Shown piece by piece: positions 21,801 through 31,197 of a DNA stretch of 64,000 bases. The stretch covers positions 396,986 through 460,985 of the forward strand of contig NW_019091457.1 of NCBI RefSeq assembly GCF_001949145.1, given 5' to 3'. Position 1 is the first letter of the stretch; every line of letters begins with the position of its first letter. Source of the DNA: Acanthaster planci (Eukaryota > Echinodermata > Asteroidea > Valvatida > Acanthasteridae). The notes beneath the pieces are model-generated. The model worked only from the letters and a program-made list of their open reading frames with translations. It was not told the origin of the DNA and did not search any database. Position numbers and translations under genes: made by a program.

Positions 21801-24653
21801 CTTGCCGGGTGCCACACCCTCTTTCCGCCGCCCCACGCATCCCGTCATGCCTCCTTTGTTCCCTCTCATGTTGTCTCTTTCAAACACCCCTCCCCTTGCC
21901 GCTTCACTGCTCTGCCATCCCTAAGGGGGGGAGGACGCATGATTGCACATGCAAATGTATTGAATGCCGAATGCTGGCTTTTTTTTTTTGTAATTTTTAT
22001 ATGGGCACAGTTGAAAAGATGAGAGCAACCATAATTAGAAACTCCATGGGAACTATAAACACCAAATTTCAGATTCATGTTGTTTTCATTTAGCGTTAGA
22101 CGGCGCCTCCCTCCCTCTCAAAAAGTTGAAATTGTGCCAGAGCATTTTTAAGTTTGCTTTGTGCTGCAAAAAAAGATGCGCTACACCTCATACCAGAATG
22201 AAGGACATTTTTATGTTGGACGTAAATACTGCTCAGTTGGTTTAACAGCTGCCGTTATGATCACTGTGTGTATTACGTTTACTGATTTGCAGCCGTTTCT
22301 ATAGTGAACGTTTCAAAAACAAATTGAAACTCACTGTACAAAAACTTAAGTGGCAACTCCTGTCTTGGAAGGCCCCATTCTTAAAGCTGTCGTGTGTATT
22401 GCAGTCAAAACCAATCAACAACAAAAGTGAACATCTCCACAGAAATCAATCTACTAGAAGAAAGTGCATGGCATCGCAAAATGCATGAATTTGTAATGCC
22501 AGCTGGAATTCAGTTCTATGTTTAACTGGACTTCATGTTGACATATTATGAAGTAAAGGGTCTCCCCACCTGTTTTTGCCAAACCACTGCCAAGAAGTAT
22601 CATAATTTTTTAAATCAAGAGTGAAGTGGAAATTGAATTTTGGAACTTGAGTGTTGGTTGACTGACATTTTAAACTGGTTTTTTTAATACCTAAACCTTT
22701 GACCTGAAAGTTAAAGAAATTTACCCAGAACTGTTTGTCTTATTTGTCAGACCATTAATCACAGAGCTTGGGAAACATTCCACCAGCAATGAATCTGTTT
22801 TGCTTGGGAAATTATGCTGTCTAGTCTCAACGGGAACAAGGGGCCAAGGTTGACCCAGGCCATTTAACTCAGCTTACTAACATTCCAATGAGGGTTCTCA
22901 CACCACATTCTTGGGTTACGGATTCCAAGATGATGCAGCGAATAGTCAAGGCTTTGGTGGAAGCTGTTGCCGCAATTGAACCCGGGGCCTTGCAGGGTAT
23001 GTGGGCTCAACTCACTTGTGGTGTAAACTGAGTCCGGCGGAGTGAAATCAAGAGCTACTCTAAGCATAGATGCAGTTTGTGGGAAACAGAGCGGACCAAA
23101 CACTCCTTCCTGTTTCCTTGAGATTCTATGTGGCGATTATTTGCTCGGAAAGTGCATGATTACCACAGCAGCTGAAGAACCAGTTTTCACTAGCCAGCGT
23201 TCATGAAATTTGGCATGGGATGTTTTTCTGTGTTTTGCTTTTGTTTTTATTGTTTGTTCGGCTGTTTTTTGGCAAATTCCTGCACCAAGCTGTTTGATGG
23301 TTTTGGCTTCTCATGCATGTAGCATGTGTGTGATGCAAGTGATTTCTGCTAGTTCGGTTTGGTAACGCCATGGAAATTGCATAGTTGTTACTGTGGAACG
23401 CCGCTATAACGAACACAACGGGGTCCACGCTAAATGTTCAGTACAGTGGTCGTTCGGTATATCACAATTAACTGCCGAACATTTCGCTGCCATGTTGAAT
23501 AGCGCCCTCTCTTGTCAATCTGAAGTGCACCCTCTTGTATTACTATGATTTGCTGTTTTCCTGATGTTTTGCCATTGCATTCACGTTTGAGGTTTCTAGA
23601 AATGTATCTATTAATTGTTTTTGTGTTTTATTAAATCTTGAGTTACAAAACTGATATTTAGTTTATCATAAAAGGCGTGTAGCTACCACTCAGGATCGAT
23701 CTCTGATGCATGCTGTGGTGAATCTCGGTTGATTTGCAGCTGCATAATGTTCTTTAGGTTTTGTGCACAAAATATTGGGAGCCAAGGACGATGTTCGGTA
23801 CAGCTGAACGTTCGGTATAGCGGTGTTTGGTATAGCAGTCTTCGGTATAGCGGTCTTCAGTATAGCAACGTTCCACTGTACAAGTACAAAATGTAAGCAT
23901 CCCTGGTAATCGTCTCTTTGTTCCTCCAGGTTCAAGAGTGTCCCGGAGAGCACTTCAACTCGTGCTGATGTCACCAACGGTCACCCTGCCCGGAACCCAA
24001 CACCCAGGCCGGACATTGTCGTGAACACTTACTCAGCGTCCCGTGATCCCAGTGTAGTCTACAAGCCCACGACGGAGCCAGTGCGGCCTCCCCCACTGCC
24101 GCCCCAGAGGCCGGACAACGCCCCGCCCTCCTACGTCAGCGTTGTCAGGCAGGAGTCGTCCAAGAGGAAGCCTGCCAATCCGCCTCCCCCAGTCCCCTCC
24201 ACCCCTGCCGAGGTGAAACACCCGAACCCTGTGCGGAAGGCACCCACTAAACCCCCTGCGCCACCTGTCACCAGCCCCCCTGCTCCCCCTCCCGCTCCTC
24301 CCATGAAGCCCCCAAGTGCCCCGCCCAGGCCTCCCCCAGGACTGGTTCGAAAGCCTGTCCTCCCCAAGCCACCCTCCTTGCCCTCGGCATCAACACAGAA
24401 CACGACGGAGCCTGCCAATCCAGGCAGTGTGGCACTCCGTCCGCCAACCAGCCGACCGCCAGTGCCTAGGGTCAAGTTCAACGCCAACAACTCGGCCGCG
24501 ACTCCCGAAAAGGAAGACAAGCCCAAACCGGTCAGCAGGCCCACGCCACCACCGAGGCCCGAGTCACTACGCATCAAGAGCGTCGCTGTTCCAAAGCAAC
24601 GCCCACCCATACCTCGTCGTCCATCCAGTACCAGTGGCAACCCATCTGTATGA
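724..24653 (+). CDS. ADAM12/19-type metalloprotease-disintegrin (20 exons, 5' partial)
   Basis: Membrane-anchored zinc metalloprotease expected to shed ectodomains of cell-surface proteins and to bind integrins. Twenty exons join with matching phases into 973 codons plus stop (2922 nt). Using numbering from the first exon here: prodomain 1-142 with furin site RVRR at 139-142; catalytic domain from 143 with [12 protein letters not shown] at 285-296 and the Met-turn Met at 314; disintegrin about 350-435 with an ECD loop; cysteine-rich domain with an LWG motif; EGF-like module NCYNHGVC; TM helix about 672-695; a cytoplasmic tail of about 278 residues rich in PxxP. The [10 protein letters not shown] segment after the EGF module resembles ADAM12/19/33 (family knowledge). 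The signal peptide is not in the window. Oddity: the prodomain lacks the usual cysteine-switch Cys. Family assignment is very secure; the exact paralogue is less so. Confidence 0.95.
1759..1837 (+). CDS. ADAM exon: prodomain
   Basis: Acceptor ttatccag, donor gtgagt. It reads [19 protein letters not shown] then TRKPHRL, the conserved ADAM prodomain strand that precedes the CHYHG-type motif. Phase joins both neighbours. Confidence 0.9.
2630..2706 (+). CDS. ADAM exon: prodomain, HCYYHG motif
   Basis: Acceptor cctctgcag, donor gtaagt. It encodes [20 protein letters not shown] then TCNGL, the most conserved prodomain signature of ADAM9/12/19. It contains the only two cysteines of the visible prodomain, which normally pair with each other. 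Confidence 0.95.
3674..3916 (+). mobile_element. MITE family copy 1
   Basis: A 243-bp palindromic-ended element in an ADAM intron. It begins TAATTCCAGAAATTAGGGG and ends with the inverse, CCCCTAATATCTGGAATTA. Just inside the ends lie inverted GTGTCCCTGTCAC blocks. No coding capacity. TA at both edges suggests a TA target site. The same sequence occurs at 62525-62767, inverted, and in degraded form at 35343-35566. Confidence 0.8.
5358..5470 (+). CDS. ADAM exon: prodomain
   Basis: Acceptor atttcag, donor gtaggg. It encodes [16 protein letters not shown], an acidic stretch, then a basic run RRKKKTW. The Trp sits where relatives carry the cysteine-switch Cys-Gly. It ends at phase 1. Confidence 0.9.
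7007..7030. repeat. A-rich run upstream of an ADAM acceptor
   Basis: An uninterrupted run of about 17 A followed by CCCACTT, 50 nt before the acceptor at 7077. Simple sequence only. Confidence 0.6.
7078..7214 (+). CDS. ADAM exon: furin site and start of catalytic domain
   Basis: Acceptor ttttaatag, donor gtttgt. It completes the prodomain, carries the proprotein-convertase site ARVRR, then the first catalytic strand [13 protein letters not shown]. The furin site implies processing in the trans-Golgi. Confidence 0.95.
7892..7963 (+). CDS. ADAM exon: catalytic domain
   Basis: A 72-nt phase 0-0 exon encoding [20 protein letters not shown] then AMDM, the first catalytic helix. Acceptor acccacag, donor gtaagt. 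Confidence 0.9.
8202..8371 (+). CDS. ADAM exon: catalytic domain
   Basis: The acceptor follows a C-run (ccccag); donor gtgaga. It encodes [17 protein letters not shown] and the [19 protein letters not shown] segment, standard reprolysin core strands and helix. Confidence 0.95.
8645..8690. repeat. Short tandem repeat CATCATCATGAGT
   Basis: Three imperfect head-to-tail units of about 15 bp (gagtcatcatcat) in an ADAM intron. Too short, and without spacers, to be anything but simple tandem repetition. Confidence 0.7.
9125..9209 (+). CDS. ADAM exon: catalytic domain
   Basis: An 85-nt exon, acceptor ttttttag, donor gtgaga. It reads [19 protein letters not shown] then LDRSGGVNE, the conserved strand just before the active-site helix. 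Confidence 0.9.
9688..9833 (+). CDS. ADAM exon: zinc-binding active site
   Basis: Encodes [17 protein letters not shown]: the complete HExxHxxGxxHD zinc motif with catalytic Glu, followed by paired cysteines and the Met-turn CVMEPS. All catalytic residues are present, so the protease is predicted active. Donor gtgagt; ends at phase 2. Confidence 0.97.
11417..11550 (+). repeat. Interspersed repeat, copy A
   Basis: About 130 bp in an ADAM intron, rich in CAAGAC/GTCTTG words. It includes GTGAACAGTGACAAAGGAGT and ATTCAGACTGGAGATCTTGT. The reverse complement of 28273-28410 matches over nearly the whole length. The ends are themselves inverted (ACAAGACCAG... GGTCTTG), so it is likely a small non-autonomous DNA element. 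Confidence 0.6.
11664..11835 (+). CDS. ADAM exon: end of catalytic domain, start of disintegrin
   Basis: Acceptor ctcttttcag, donor gtcagt. It encodes [20 protein letters not shown] then LGACLFNYP, the last catalytic helix, and [15 protein letters not shown], the first disintegrin cysteines, which bind structural calcium in the family. Confidence 0.95.
12530..12700 (+). CDS. ADAM exon: disintegrin domain
   Basis: A 57-codon exon with thirteen cysteines. It ends in [16 protein letters not shown], the disintegrin loop. The tip reads NECD rather than RGD, as in most ADAMs. Acceptor cttcttag, donor gtgagc. Confidence 0.95.
13251..13365 (+). CDS. ADAM exon: cysteine-rich domain
   Basis: Encodes [20 protein letters not shown] then YNGQC and QCRALWG, the hallmark start of the ADAM cysteine-rich domain. 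Acceptor ctgttag, donor gtgaga. Confidence 0.93.
14248..14353 (+). CDS. ADAM exon: cysteine-rich domain
   Basis: Acceptor tttaaccag, donor gtaagc. It encodes [20 protein letters not shown] then [14 protein letters not shown], matching the LCYxxxNxxGxxxGNCG stretch of ADAMs. Confidence 0.93.
14614..14818 (+). CDS. ADAM exon: cysteine-rich domain, hypervariable part
   Basis: A 205-nt exon beginning [19 protein letters not shown] and ending [24 protein letters not shown] corresponds to the ADAM DxxDPGLV-type segment. Acceptor catgcag, donor gtttga. Confidence 0.92.
14880..14935. repeat. Tandem GGCCTCAGACTTG repeat
   Basis: Three to four imperfect units of 13-18 bp (gaggcctcagacttg, gaggcctcagactcg, ttggcctcagacttg) in an ADAM intron. 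Confidence 0.7.
15150..15200 (-). repeat. tRNA-derived SINE-like remnant (B-box)
   Basis: On the minus strand the sequence reads GGGGTTCGAATCCCACTCAG, a perfect RNA polymerase III B-box/T-arm. No convincing A-box or tRNA cloverleaf precedes it, so it is read as a SINE fragment rather than a tRNA gene. A similar plus-strand B-box (GTGTTCGAATCCTG) lies near 1973. Confidence 0.35.
15397..15474 (+). CDS. ADAM exon: end of cysteine-rich domain, start of EGF-like module
   Basis: A 26-codon exon: [20 protein letters not shown] then NCYNHG. The final NCYNHG is the first half of the EGF-like signature. Acceptor tgcccag, donor gtgagt. Confidence 0.9.
16568..16682 (+). CDS. ADAM exon: EGF-like module and membrane-proximal linker
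   Basis: Encodes [19 protein letters not shown], which completes the EGF-like fold, then [16 protein letters not shown], an ADAM12/19/33-type juxtamembrane sequence. Acceptor tttccag, donor gtaagc. Confidence 0.9.
17978..18049 (+). CDS. ADAM exon: juxtamembrane stalk
   Basis: A 72-nt exon, [18 protein letters not shown] then TDHDK: Thr/Ser/Pro/Asp-rich stalk without cysteine. Its phase fits both neighbours and it is flanked by tttccacag and gtatat. Stalk sequence is poorly conserved, so this exon rests mainly on splice sites and phase. Confidence 0.8.
19384..19425. other. Assembly gap (42 N)
   Basis: Unknown bases inside the large ADAM intron at 18050-20972. An additional small exon there cannot be excluded, although the flanking exons join in frame. 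Confidence 0.99.
20973..21105 (+). CDS. ADAM exon: transmembrane helix
   Basis: Encodes NNT, a potential N-glycosylation site, then a helix of about 24 hydrophobic residues starting [19 protein letters not shown], followed by the basic stop-transfer [13 protein letters not shown]. Acceptor ttgacag, donor gtatgt. Confidence 0.93.
21677..21751 (+). CDS. ADAM exon: cytoplasmic tail
   Basis: A 75-nt exon reading [20 protein letters not shown] then PSRQG. It joins the TM exon and the last exon in frame. Donor gtaagt. The sequence is basic and short; support is phase and splice consensus. Confidence 0.8.
23389..23880. mobile_element. pogo/Tigger-like MITE
   Basis: A 492-bp element in the last ADAM intron. 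It starts TACTGTGGAACGCCGCTATA and ends with the inverse, TATAGCAACGTTCCACTGTA. Termini of the CAGTGGAACNNNNCTATAA type with TA at both edges are characteristic of pogo/Tigger (Tc1-mariner superfamily) elements. The right arm contains four spaced copies of TTCGGTATAGC. There is no transposase ORF. Confidence 0.75.
23930..24653 (+). CDS. ADAM last exon: proline-rich cytoplasmic tail and stop
   Basis: The acceptor is tcctccag; the stop TGA is at 24651. It encodes about 240 residues with dense PxxP motifs ([27 protein letters not shown]) of SH3 class I and II type, as in ADAM12/19/9 tails that bind Src-family and adaptor SH3 domains (family knowledge). Nearly the whole tail sits in this one exon. 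Confidence 0.95.
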
Positions 24654-25193
24654 TGCTCACTGACCTGCCTTGGTTGTAAAAACATGCCTTTTTCTTTCCC
24701 TGTTTTGGATAGTAATTTCCTAAAATCTGCTGGAATCTGAAAGAAAGTTTTGCAAAGCCCAGTCGTCGGTTTGAAGCCTTATGCAACCTGAAAGAATGTT
24801 GCCCTCCATGGGCACAGACCTGCGACTTAAGTAACCCAAGGATGTATGCAGAATCTCCATGTATGATTGCCAAGATAGTTGTGCTCTGTGATTGGCGGAA
24901 TTTCAAGCTGGCCTAAAAATTCCGGCCAATCGGTACACTGGAGCTGCCCCAGAACAAATAAGGCTGTTTCATTGAATGCTACCCCTCCCATAACATGGTC
25001 ATACTTGTAACGAGGATAGTTTCTCATGTTTGATACACTTTCAGCAGATTTTTAGGGCATTATGCACGTATCAGTATTTTTTAAAGAGCTGTATCTTGTA
25101 ATAACAATAAATGACTAGTTGCCAAATTTATCTCGTGTGAAGTAACTAGGTTTGTTGGGTTTAAATGTTGGTACTGAAGTGATCATAAATAAA
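24654..25193 (+). other. ADAM 3'UTR with poly(A) signals
   Basis: AT-rich DNA after the ADAM stop. AATAAA hexamers lie at 25106-25111 and 25188-25193, with a later one at 25675-25680. Which is used cannot be told from sequence. Confidence 0.6.
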
Positions 25194-28100
25194 CTAATGT
25201 AACATTACAAAATTATGAGTATGTGTAACTATATTGTATCATTTTTATTTAATTGTCAGCAAAATACGACGATCAAATATAAGGGTTAAAAATTATATGG
25301 GTCATTATACACGACTTCAAAAAGTTAAGGACCTCTTTTTGTTTTGTGTATTTTTTTGTATCTGAGATATTTTACTGCTGAAAATGTGCATTTGATGTTT
25401 AGAAACATTTCAAACTTTTTTATTCCAATGAGAACACCATCTAGACAAAGAACTAAACCCCACTCATTGCTTGGAAAAAAGATTACAAGAAAAAAGTGGT
25501 CCTTAACTTCCTTTGAGTCAAATAGTTTGAAGGTATGAAATAATTTAATATTGCTGTTGAAATAGTTTAATATTTAGTAATTGGTTGTGCACTTAACGCC
25601 TGTGCTAAAATTCCCCAGGTTTAGGCAACCTTTATTGGAGCTGTGACTGTACAACATCCCTGACTCTGTGATGCAATAAATGCACGCAATGGTAACCAGT
25701 TACGTGCAGCCAGCCCTTGTAGGCTAGTGGCAACCAATGTCAGAGCCTCCTACAAGGTGTGTATCAGCCCAGCAATACCTTTCAGTCTCAGGGAGTCATC
25801 TGCCTTGTGCACTAGTGAAGAACTGAAGAGTCTTTTGGAGGAGGAGGTCGGCAGAGGATGTGAAGTTCTTGATAGTTCTGACATATGCTATACTGAAGCA
25901 GGGTCCTAACCGTAAGGATTGCCAGTTTCACATTTTAGATCCAACCTTCCCCCCCCCCAACTGGGTACTTGCAATATTGTCAACTTGTCAGAGTTGTCTT
26001 GGTTGATATGCATCATGGCAAGTTTATCACTCGCTTTGATCTGGTGATTCTGTCCGGCTAAATTCTCCGAGTTGGCGCTGCGCTAGGGGTCTTTGAGTTG
26101 ATTGTACACTGGTCATCCGTTTCCCATTCTGACAGATCGAGAGAGCTCAAATTTACTGGGCGTGGCAAGGAGTACTACTTTTCCAAGGGTAACAACTGCA
26201 TTGGCCAGCCAGTGGCTTCCATATATTTCTGTTTTATTGGCAACCACAGCCCCCGATTTTCAGAAATGGCTAACCACCATTGACAAGACAGTCGACAAGG
26301 TTTGGTGCAATACATCTGTCAACGGTTCCCCGCGGTTTGCCTGGGACACAGTTTAATAGAATCTTCTTTTTTCTGTTTTTTTTCCCCTCATTTTTGTTCC
26401 CAAGCAATTTGTCAATCTAATAGACTGGCCAGACAGAATTGAATGACTTACAATCAGCAAGAGAGAAAGAGTGATTAGAGCGATAGTTATCACTGAACTA
26501 GCTTGGATATGAGGAATATGGCGTGTCTTTCCCGAGAGGTCCCACGTAAATAACCTGTCAATTAGGAATGGGATTATAATATGGCATTACTGAGCCAGTA
26601 ATTGACATGTGAATAGTGTATACAATTTTTTCCTGAGTTTTTTTAGAGGAATCTATTAGCCCTATCTGAGCTGGGCCTAAAGCTGACTAACAAGTACTTG
26701 TGTGTAAACCCTATCATTTTTTTTGGATAAAGACTAGAGTACACCATATTTTTTAAATGTGCTAGGCTTTACTTATGGTTTATTGATCCATGTTATATTG
26801 TCGGTGTAGTGTAAGAAAAAGAGACATTTTATTGTATCATGATTTTTATGTTATGTGTGCACTTTCATCTAGGTTAAAGAGTTTCCGTTTATGTATTGCC
26901 ATATTCTCTTGCTGGACAAGAGGTATATTTTTGCAAAAATGCTACCTTTATATGCATGTGAATCAATACCAGGCTAAAGACAGAAGTCTTCACAAATGTG
27001 GGCAAAAAGGTCACATGCATGTTTTAAAATTTGCTGTTTCTGTCGTCAAAACATTGCAAGGTGGCCATCACTATGTCGGCTCAACTTCAAATCAAGGTTA
27101 TAAAAGGCAGAGTTATCTTCAGTGTAAGTAATCAGCATTTTGCTCGCTGTGTATTTCAGCTCTTATGGCAAGATTCTCAGTGTCTGTGGACACTACCCAT
27201 GCCATCACTAGGCATCTCTGTATATTTTGCTTTGTCGTCTTTCATGCGCTTTCTTATATGCTAATCTTTATTGTAAAAAAAAGGACCCGTATTTACCCAC
27301 CTTGAAGACTTTAAGCAACAGTTTGAGAATATAAGAATTTGAAGCAAGAGGATGTTTGTCAACGGGCATCAGAACTAATATCATGTCCGTGAAGCGAAAG
27401 AGACCAGTGTGTGTTTAAGAAGTACTATGCCAGGAATTTTTATTTTGGTCCCTGTATGTCGGGCGTCTGAACCAGGTGAACTTATGTCGCATGCATTTGA
27501 ATATGAATGGAGTTAATTAGAAATTTGCCATTCGTTTGGACCGTATGAAATCTGTATTTGTCCCCTGTGGGTTTTTATTGAAAAAAAAAATTTGAAAAAA
27601 AAAAAAAAAAGGTTCTCTGGGACTTGCTTCTATACTTGCTTCTATAATACTAAAGAATTTACAAAGTGGATCACTGGCTAAAAGTGGCCAGTGAAACATG
27701 CATCAAGAGGATGTGAAAGTAATGCATTTAAAAAATAAATTAAGTATAGTTTAAGCCCAAGTTGATGGAATTCTTTTTACCTTAATGGTAGTTATCTTAA
27801 TTTAGCCGGGGGAAATGGAAATCAGCTTACCCCAGAAGTTGTCTTTCAAAACTATACAATTTCGTTGAAACACACAGCAGGAGGGATTTTGATAACAAAA
27901 TTGATCTTTATTGCTGCAAAATCAAAACTGTACAAAAAAGGTCCAGGTGTCTTCAAGGCACAGTATTTATAATTGGAGCTAAAAATCCCCCCTAAGAAAA
28001 ATTTACAGTGGCAGATATTTACATTCGTTGTAAGACATTAATGATGCAATAAGACGAGAGGCAAGTCTGCATTTTGATGAACATATTATGTATAAAGTAC

Positions 28101-30416
28101 TAATATAACGACATGTAACCTGTGAACGCTTTGGAAGTGAAGACCTATCTGTTGACCAGAATAAGACTAGCTTCTTGCACCTGCATATGTGAGCTTATTG
28201 GAAATCAACTACATGTGCACTGGAGAACGTTTTATACAGTGTTGCACATGTAGTTGGGACTGCTTAAGACCTTCACAAGACCACACAAGACCTCCAGTCT
28301 GAATTCAAGTCACCAGCTATTCAAATGAACCGGAACAAAAGCATTCCTTTGTCATTGTTCACACAGTTACTTGTGACTGGTCTTGTGCATGGTCTAGTGA
28401 CGGTCTCGAGTACAGCACTGCTTCTACACAGTGTATTTGTCAAAATGGAGTGGATAACCTCTTAAAAGGGACTATTCCATCAAGTGGCACTTGAAAACCG
28501 TGAAAAACTGTTTCGCAAAATGAACAGAGACCAAACTTTTTTGGTGGTGCATTGAAGGTAAAACATTGAAGTTGATTTGCCTGCAGCTGCTCTGACAGTC
28601 AAAGAGAATTTTAACAAAGCACGCTATCGCTGGTGGAATGTTTTCATGTCAAAACCAGTCGTTTGTTTTTGTCGAAACACTGTTGACGTGGATGACAAAT
28701 CCATGGGATTTGTTTTTTTATTTGAAACTATTTCTATTGCTTTGATGCAAACACTTTGTTCTGTGTCCTGTCTAAAAATCTGTTCTTTTTGCAAACTGAA
28801 GAACAAGACTTGTGGAAACCCATCAAAATAGACAACTTACGGCCTTTGTTAGAAAAGGAAAAACCTACGCAAGCCCTGAAGAGTTGTCAAGATTATTGTA
28901 AGTATATAAAGATTGAGGCTTTTACAGAATTTCATAGATTTAGTACAGGCTGATCAAACTACAGCACTTCCAGTTTCAACTCGACTCTTGTAAACACAAA
29001 ACACTTGGAGTGGGGGTACTCTCTACATAAATGTACAGGCTGTATTTTTTTGGTCATTTTTTGAGTCAATAAATATTTTTCCTCTATGTACAGCATTGGA
29101 AACCATAGTTTCTTGTAGAATGAGTTTCTGTGAAAATGGTGATTTGCGTTTGTGACCGTGGCCAATGACAGCACCCTGCTGATGAAGGAAGCCGCCGTCA
29201 TTGACCCTACAGAGAGGTGGGTGAACACCCTTCCTTGAATCTAGCCGTTCCTGCAAAACTCTAACAATCAGATGTCAAAGGAATCATCTGGTTCGGGGAA
29301 CACTCATCTTGATGGGTGCCCCTCTAATTCAAAAGCCTCTCCCCAAGTTTCCTCTTCAAGCTACCTGTCAAGTACCAAGGTCAAGGTAGCGAGTTCAACT
29401 CAATTTGCCGTGAGGATATCCAAAGGGAGAAAGGCAGGCTGGTGTAAGAACCAGCGCAACATGACCATCGACAACAGACTGCATAGAATGTCCCGTTCCC
29501 ACACTCTGTTTTAAGTGTAACTTCTGCTGGTTATACCTATCAACCGGACAAACTGATCTGTCTTTTTCATGAAAGTTGGACGTGACGTGAGCCATACTTT
29601 CCCATTCATACTCTCCTAAAATGCAACCTGTCACGACAAAATGAGAGTAAAGTCACGTCTTGCTCTTTCCTATTTTCAGGGTTCAAAGTCATATTGAAGT
29701 GGAGGTCAATTTTTTGGGTCTTGTAATATTTGGAAAGAGTAACCCGTCTCCTATTTAATTCCAAATATTTCACAGAATCACATATTTAAAAATGTTATTT
29801 TCTCAGCAATTTTGACGATAGTATTATTCGTGCCTAGTCTGAAATGTTGAAACTATGTCGGGAACAAAGACGCAAAGCTGCCAGAATAATGCCACAATGT
29901 CACCTTATACTTCTACCCTAAGTGTTCCATGTAAATTCCATTGGAAAGCTCTCTTTCTGCTGAATTCAAAAAGTACCAATATCTCGGTTTTTTGAAAATT
30001 CTGACTTTTCAGCTCATTGTGTGGTGACGGGTCACAAATGGCTTATAAAAGGCCACAATGCAGGGTGTTGCATTCACCAAAGATCCCTCCTTCAAAAAAC
30101 CCCTACTTTGCTAACAAAAACAATTTACTGTGCACTTCCTCTCTCCGCTTCTTATCTTGATGGGAGATCTGCCATTATTTAGGTACAGAGCTTCTTTGCC
30201 TCGTGGAACACTCAAGTTTGGCCAATACTGAGCACGATACATGTACAAGTTGTTATGGTTTCCGTGTCTTCTGTTGAATTTCTTGTGCCTTATTTCAGTG
30301 TTTTTTTTCCCCAAATTGTCTTTTGAGGTCAGCTGCAACTATTACGTCTTCCTACATCAGTATTTAAGGATTCGCCAGATCTACGGGGCATGCAGCGTTC
30401 CTCCGTTCATTCTCGG
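25194..30416. other. Tail-to-tail intergenic region
   Basis: AT-rich space between the ADAM 3' end and the 3' end of the minus-strand gene. All ORFs are short and not gene-like. TTTATT at 27907-27912, a minus-strand AATAAA, is a candidate poly(A) signal for the minus gene; another lies near 28717. Homopolymer A runs occur at 27580-27611. Inverted repeat copy B is at 28273-28410. Confidence 0.6.
28273..28410 (-). repeat. Interspersed repeat, copy B
   Basis: The reverse complement of this segment matches 11417-11550 with scattered differences, including the shared ATTCAGACTGGAG and GACAAAGGA blocks. Non-coding. Confidence 0.6.
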
Positions 30417-31197
30417 TTACTTTGCCTTTCCACTCCGCTGTCTCTTCCTGCCACGAGTCTGCCTGGTGGGGCTGGCGTCGTTTCTCTTCCCTTGCATCTG
30501 TCTGAGCAGCAGCAAAAGGTTGTTGGTCATGTAGTCCACGTCCTCGGGGTCCTTGGTCTGCTCCGTCAGGTGGCTGAGCTGGTCCAGCAGCTGCTTGCAG
30601 GTGGTCTGTTTGCGGTCCAGCTGCCAGGTGGAGCCCACAAGGCTCCCGGTGTCCTCCTCTCCTTCACTCTCGCTGGCCTCCATCCCAAGCACCTCCTGGG
30701 CCCCAAAGTCGTCCATGGACACCTGCACGCATTCCCCATACTCGACTGGGTTGTTTTGGCTGCCGTGGCTGCCGCCGCCGCTGCCGCTGCATCGTGGCAC
30801 CTCACGCGGCAGGACCTCCAGTATAGCCGAGTCCAGCGCGAAGATGAGATTCCCCGTGTAGAGCGGCGACAGCTGGCACCAATGCCAGTCAGCGCACTCC
30901 TTGAAGACGGCGCAGAAGTGCTCGCAGATGTCCAGGCCCGTCAGCCAGGCCCAGCAGTCGCAGGACGGGTACTCGGTCTCGCTGCCAAAGTAGACGCTGT
31001 GCTCAAAGTCGTTGTCCTCCCTCCTGACCAGGAACTGCCCTTCCCCCTGCTGGTTGACCTTCATCGAGGGTAGCGACGAGATCAGTTCGTTGATGTGCGC
31101 CCGGGCAGGCACTGGCTGATGTCTGATGTAGACCGGCAGGCCGGTACAGTACTGGTAGCGGTTAGAGGTAGCCATCGTCTGATTCTCTTCACAGTAG
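30417..31197 (-). CDS. CaRF/MULE/SWIM gene exon 8: SWIM finger and C-terminus
   Basis: The acceptor is gtccaacag; the stop TGA is at 30419-30417. It carries PSCDCWAWLTGLDICEHFCA, a SWIM zinc finger (CxC...CxH), then Gly/Ser- and Glu-rich linkers, a Leu-rich helix and the basic tail. Confidence 0.9.

Noticed and set aside
24131..24685. 184-codon Gly-rich minus-strand ORF
   Set aside because: Antisense of the proline codons (CCN/NGG) in the ADAM tail.
30390..31073. 227-codon plus-strand ORF, Ala/Val/Leu-rich
   Set aside because: Antisense shadow of the SWIM exon; GC-rich coding sequence leaves open frames on the other strand.
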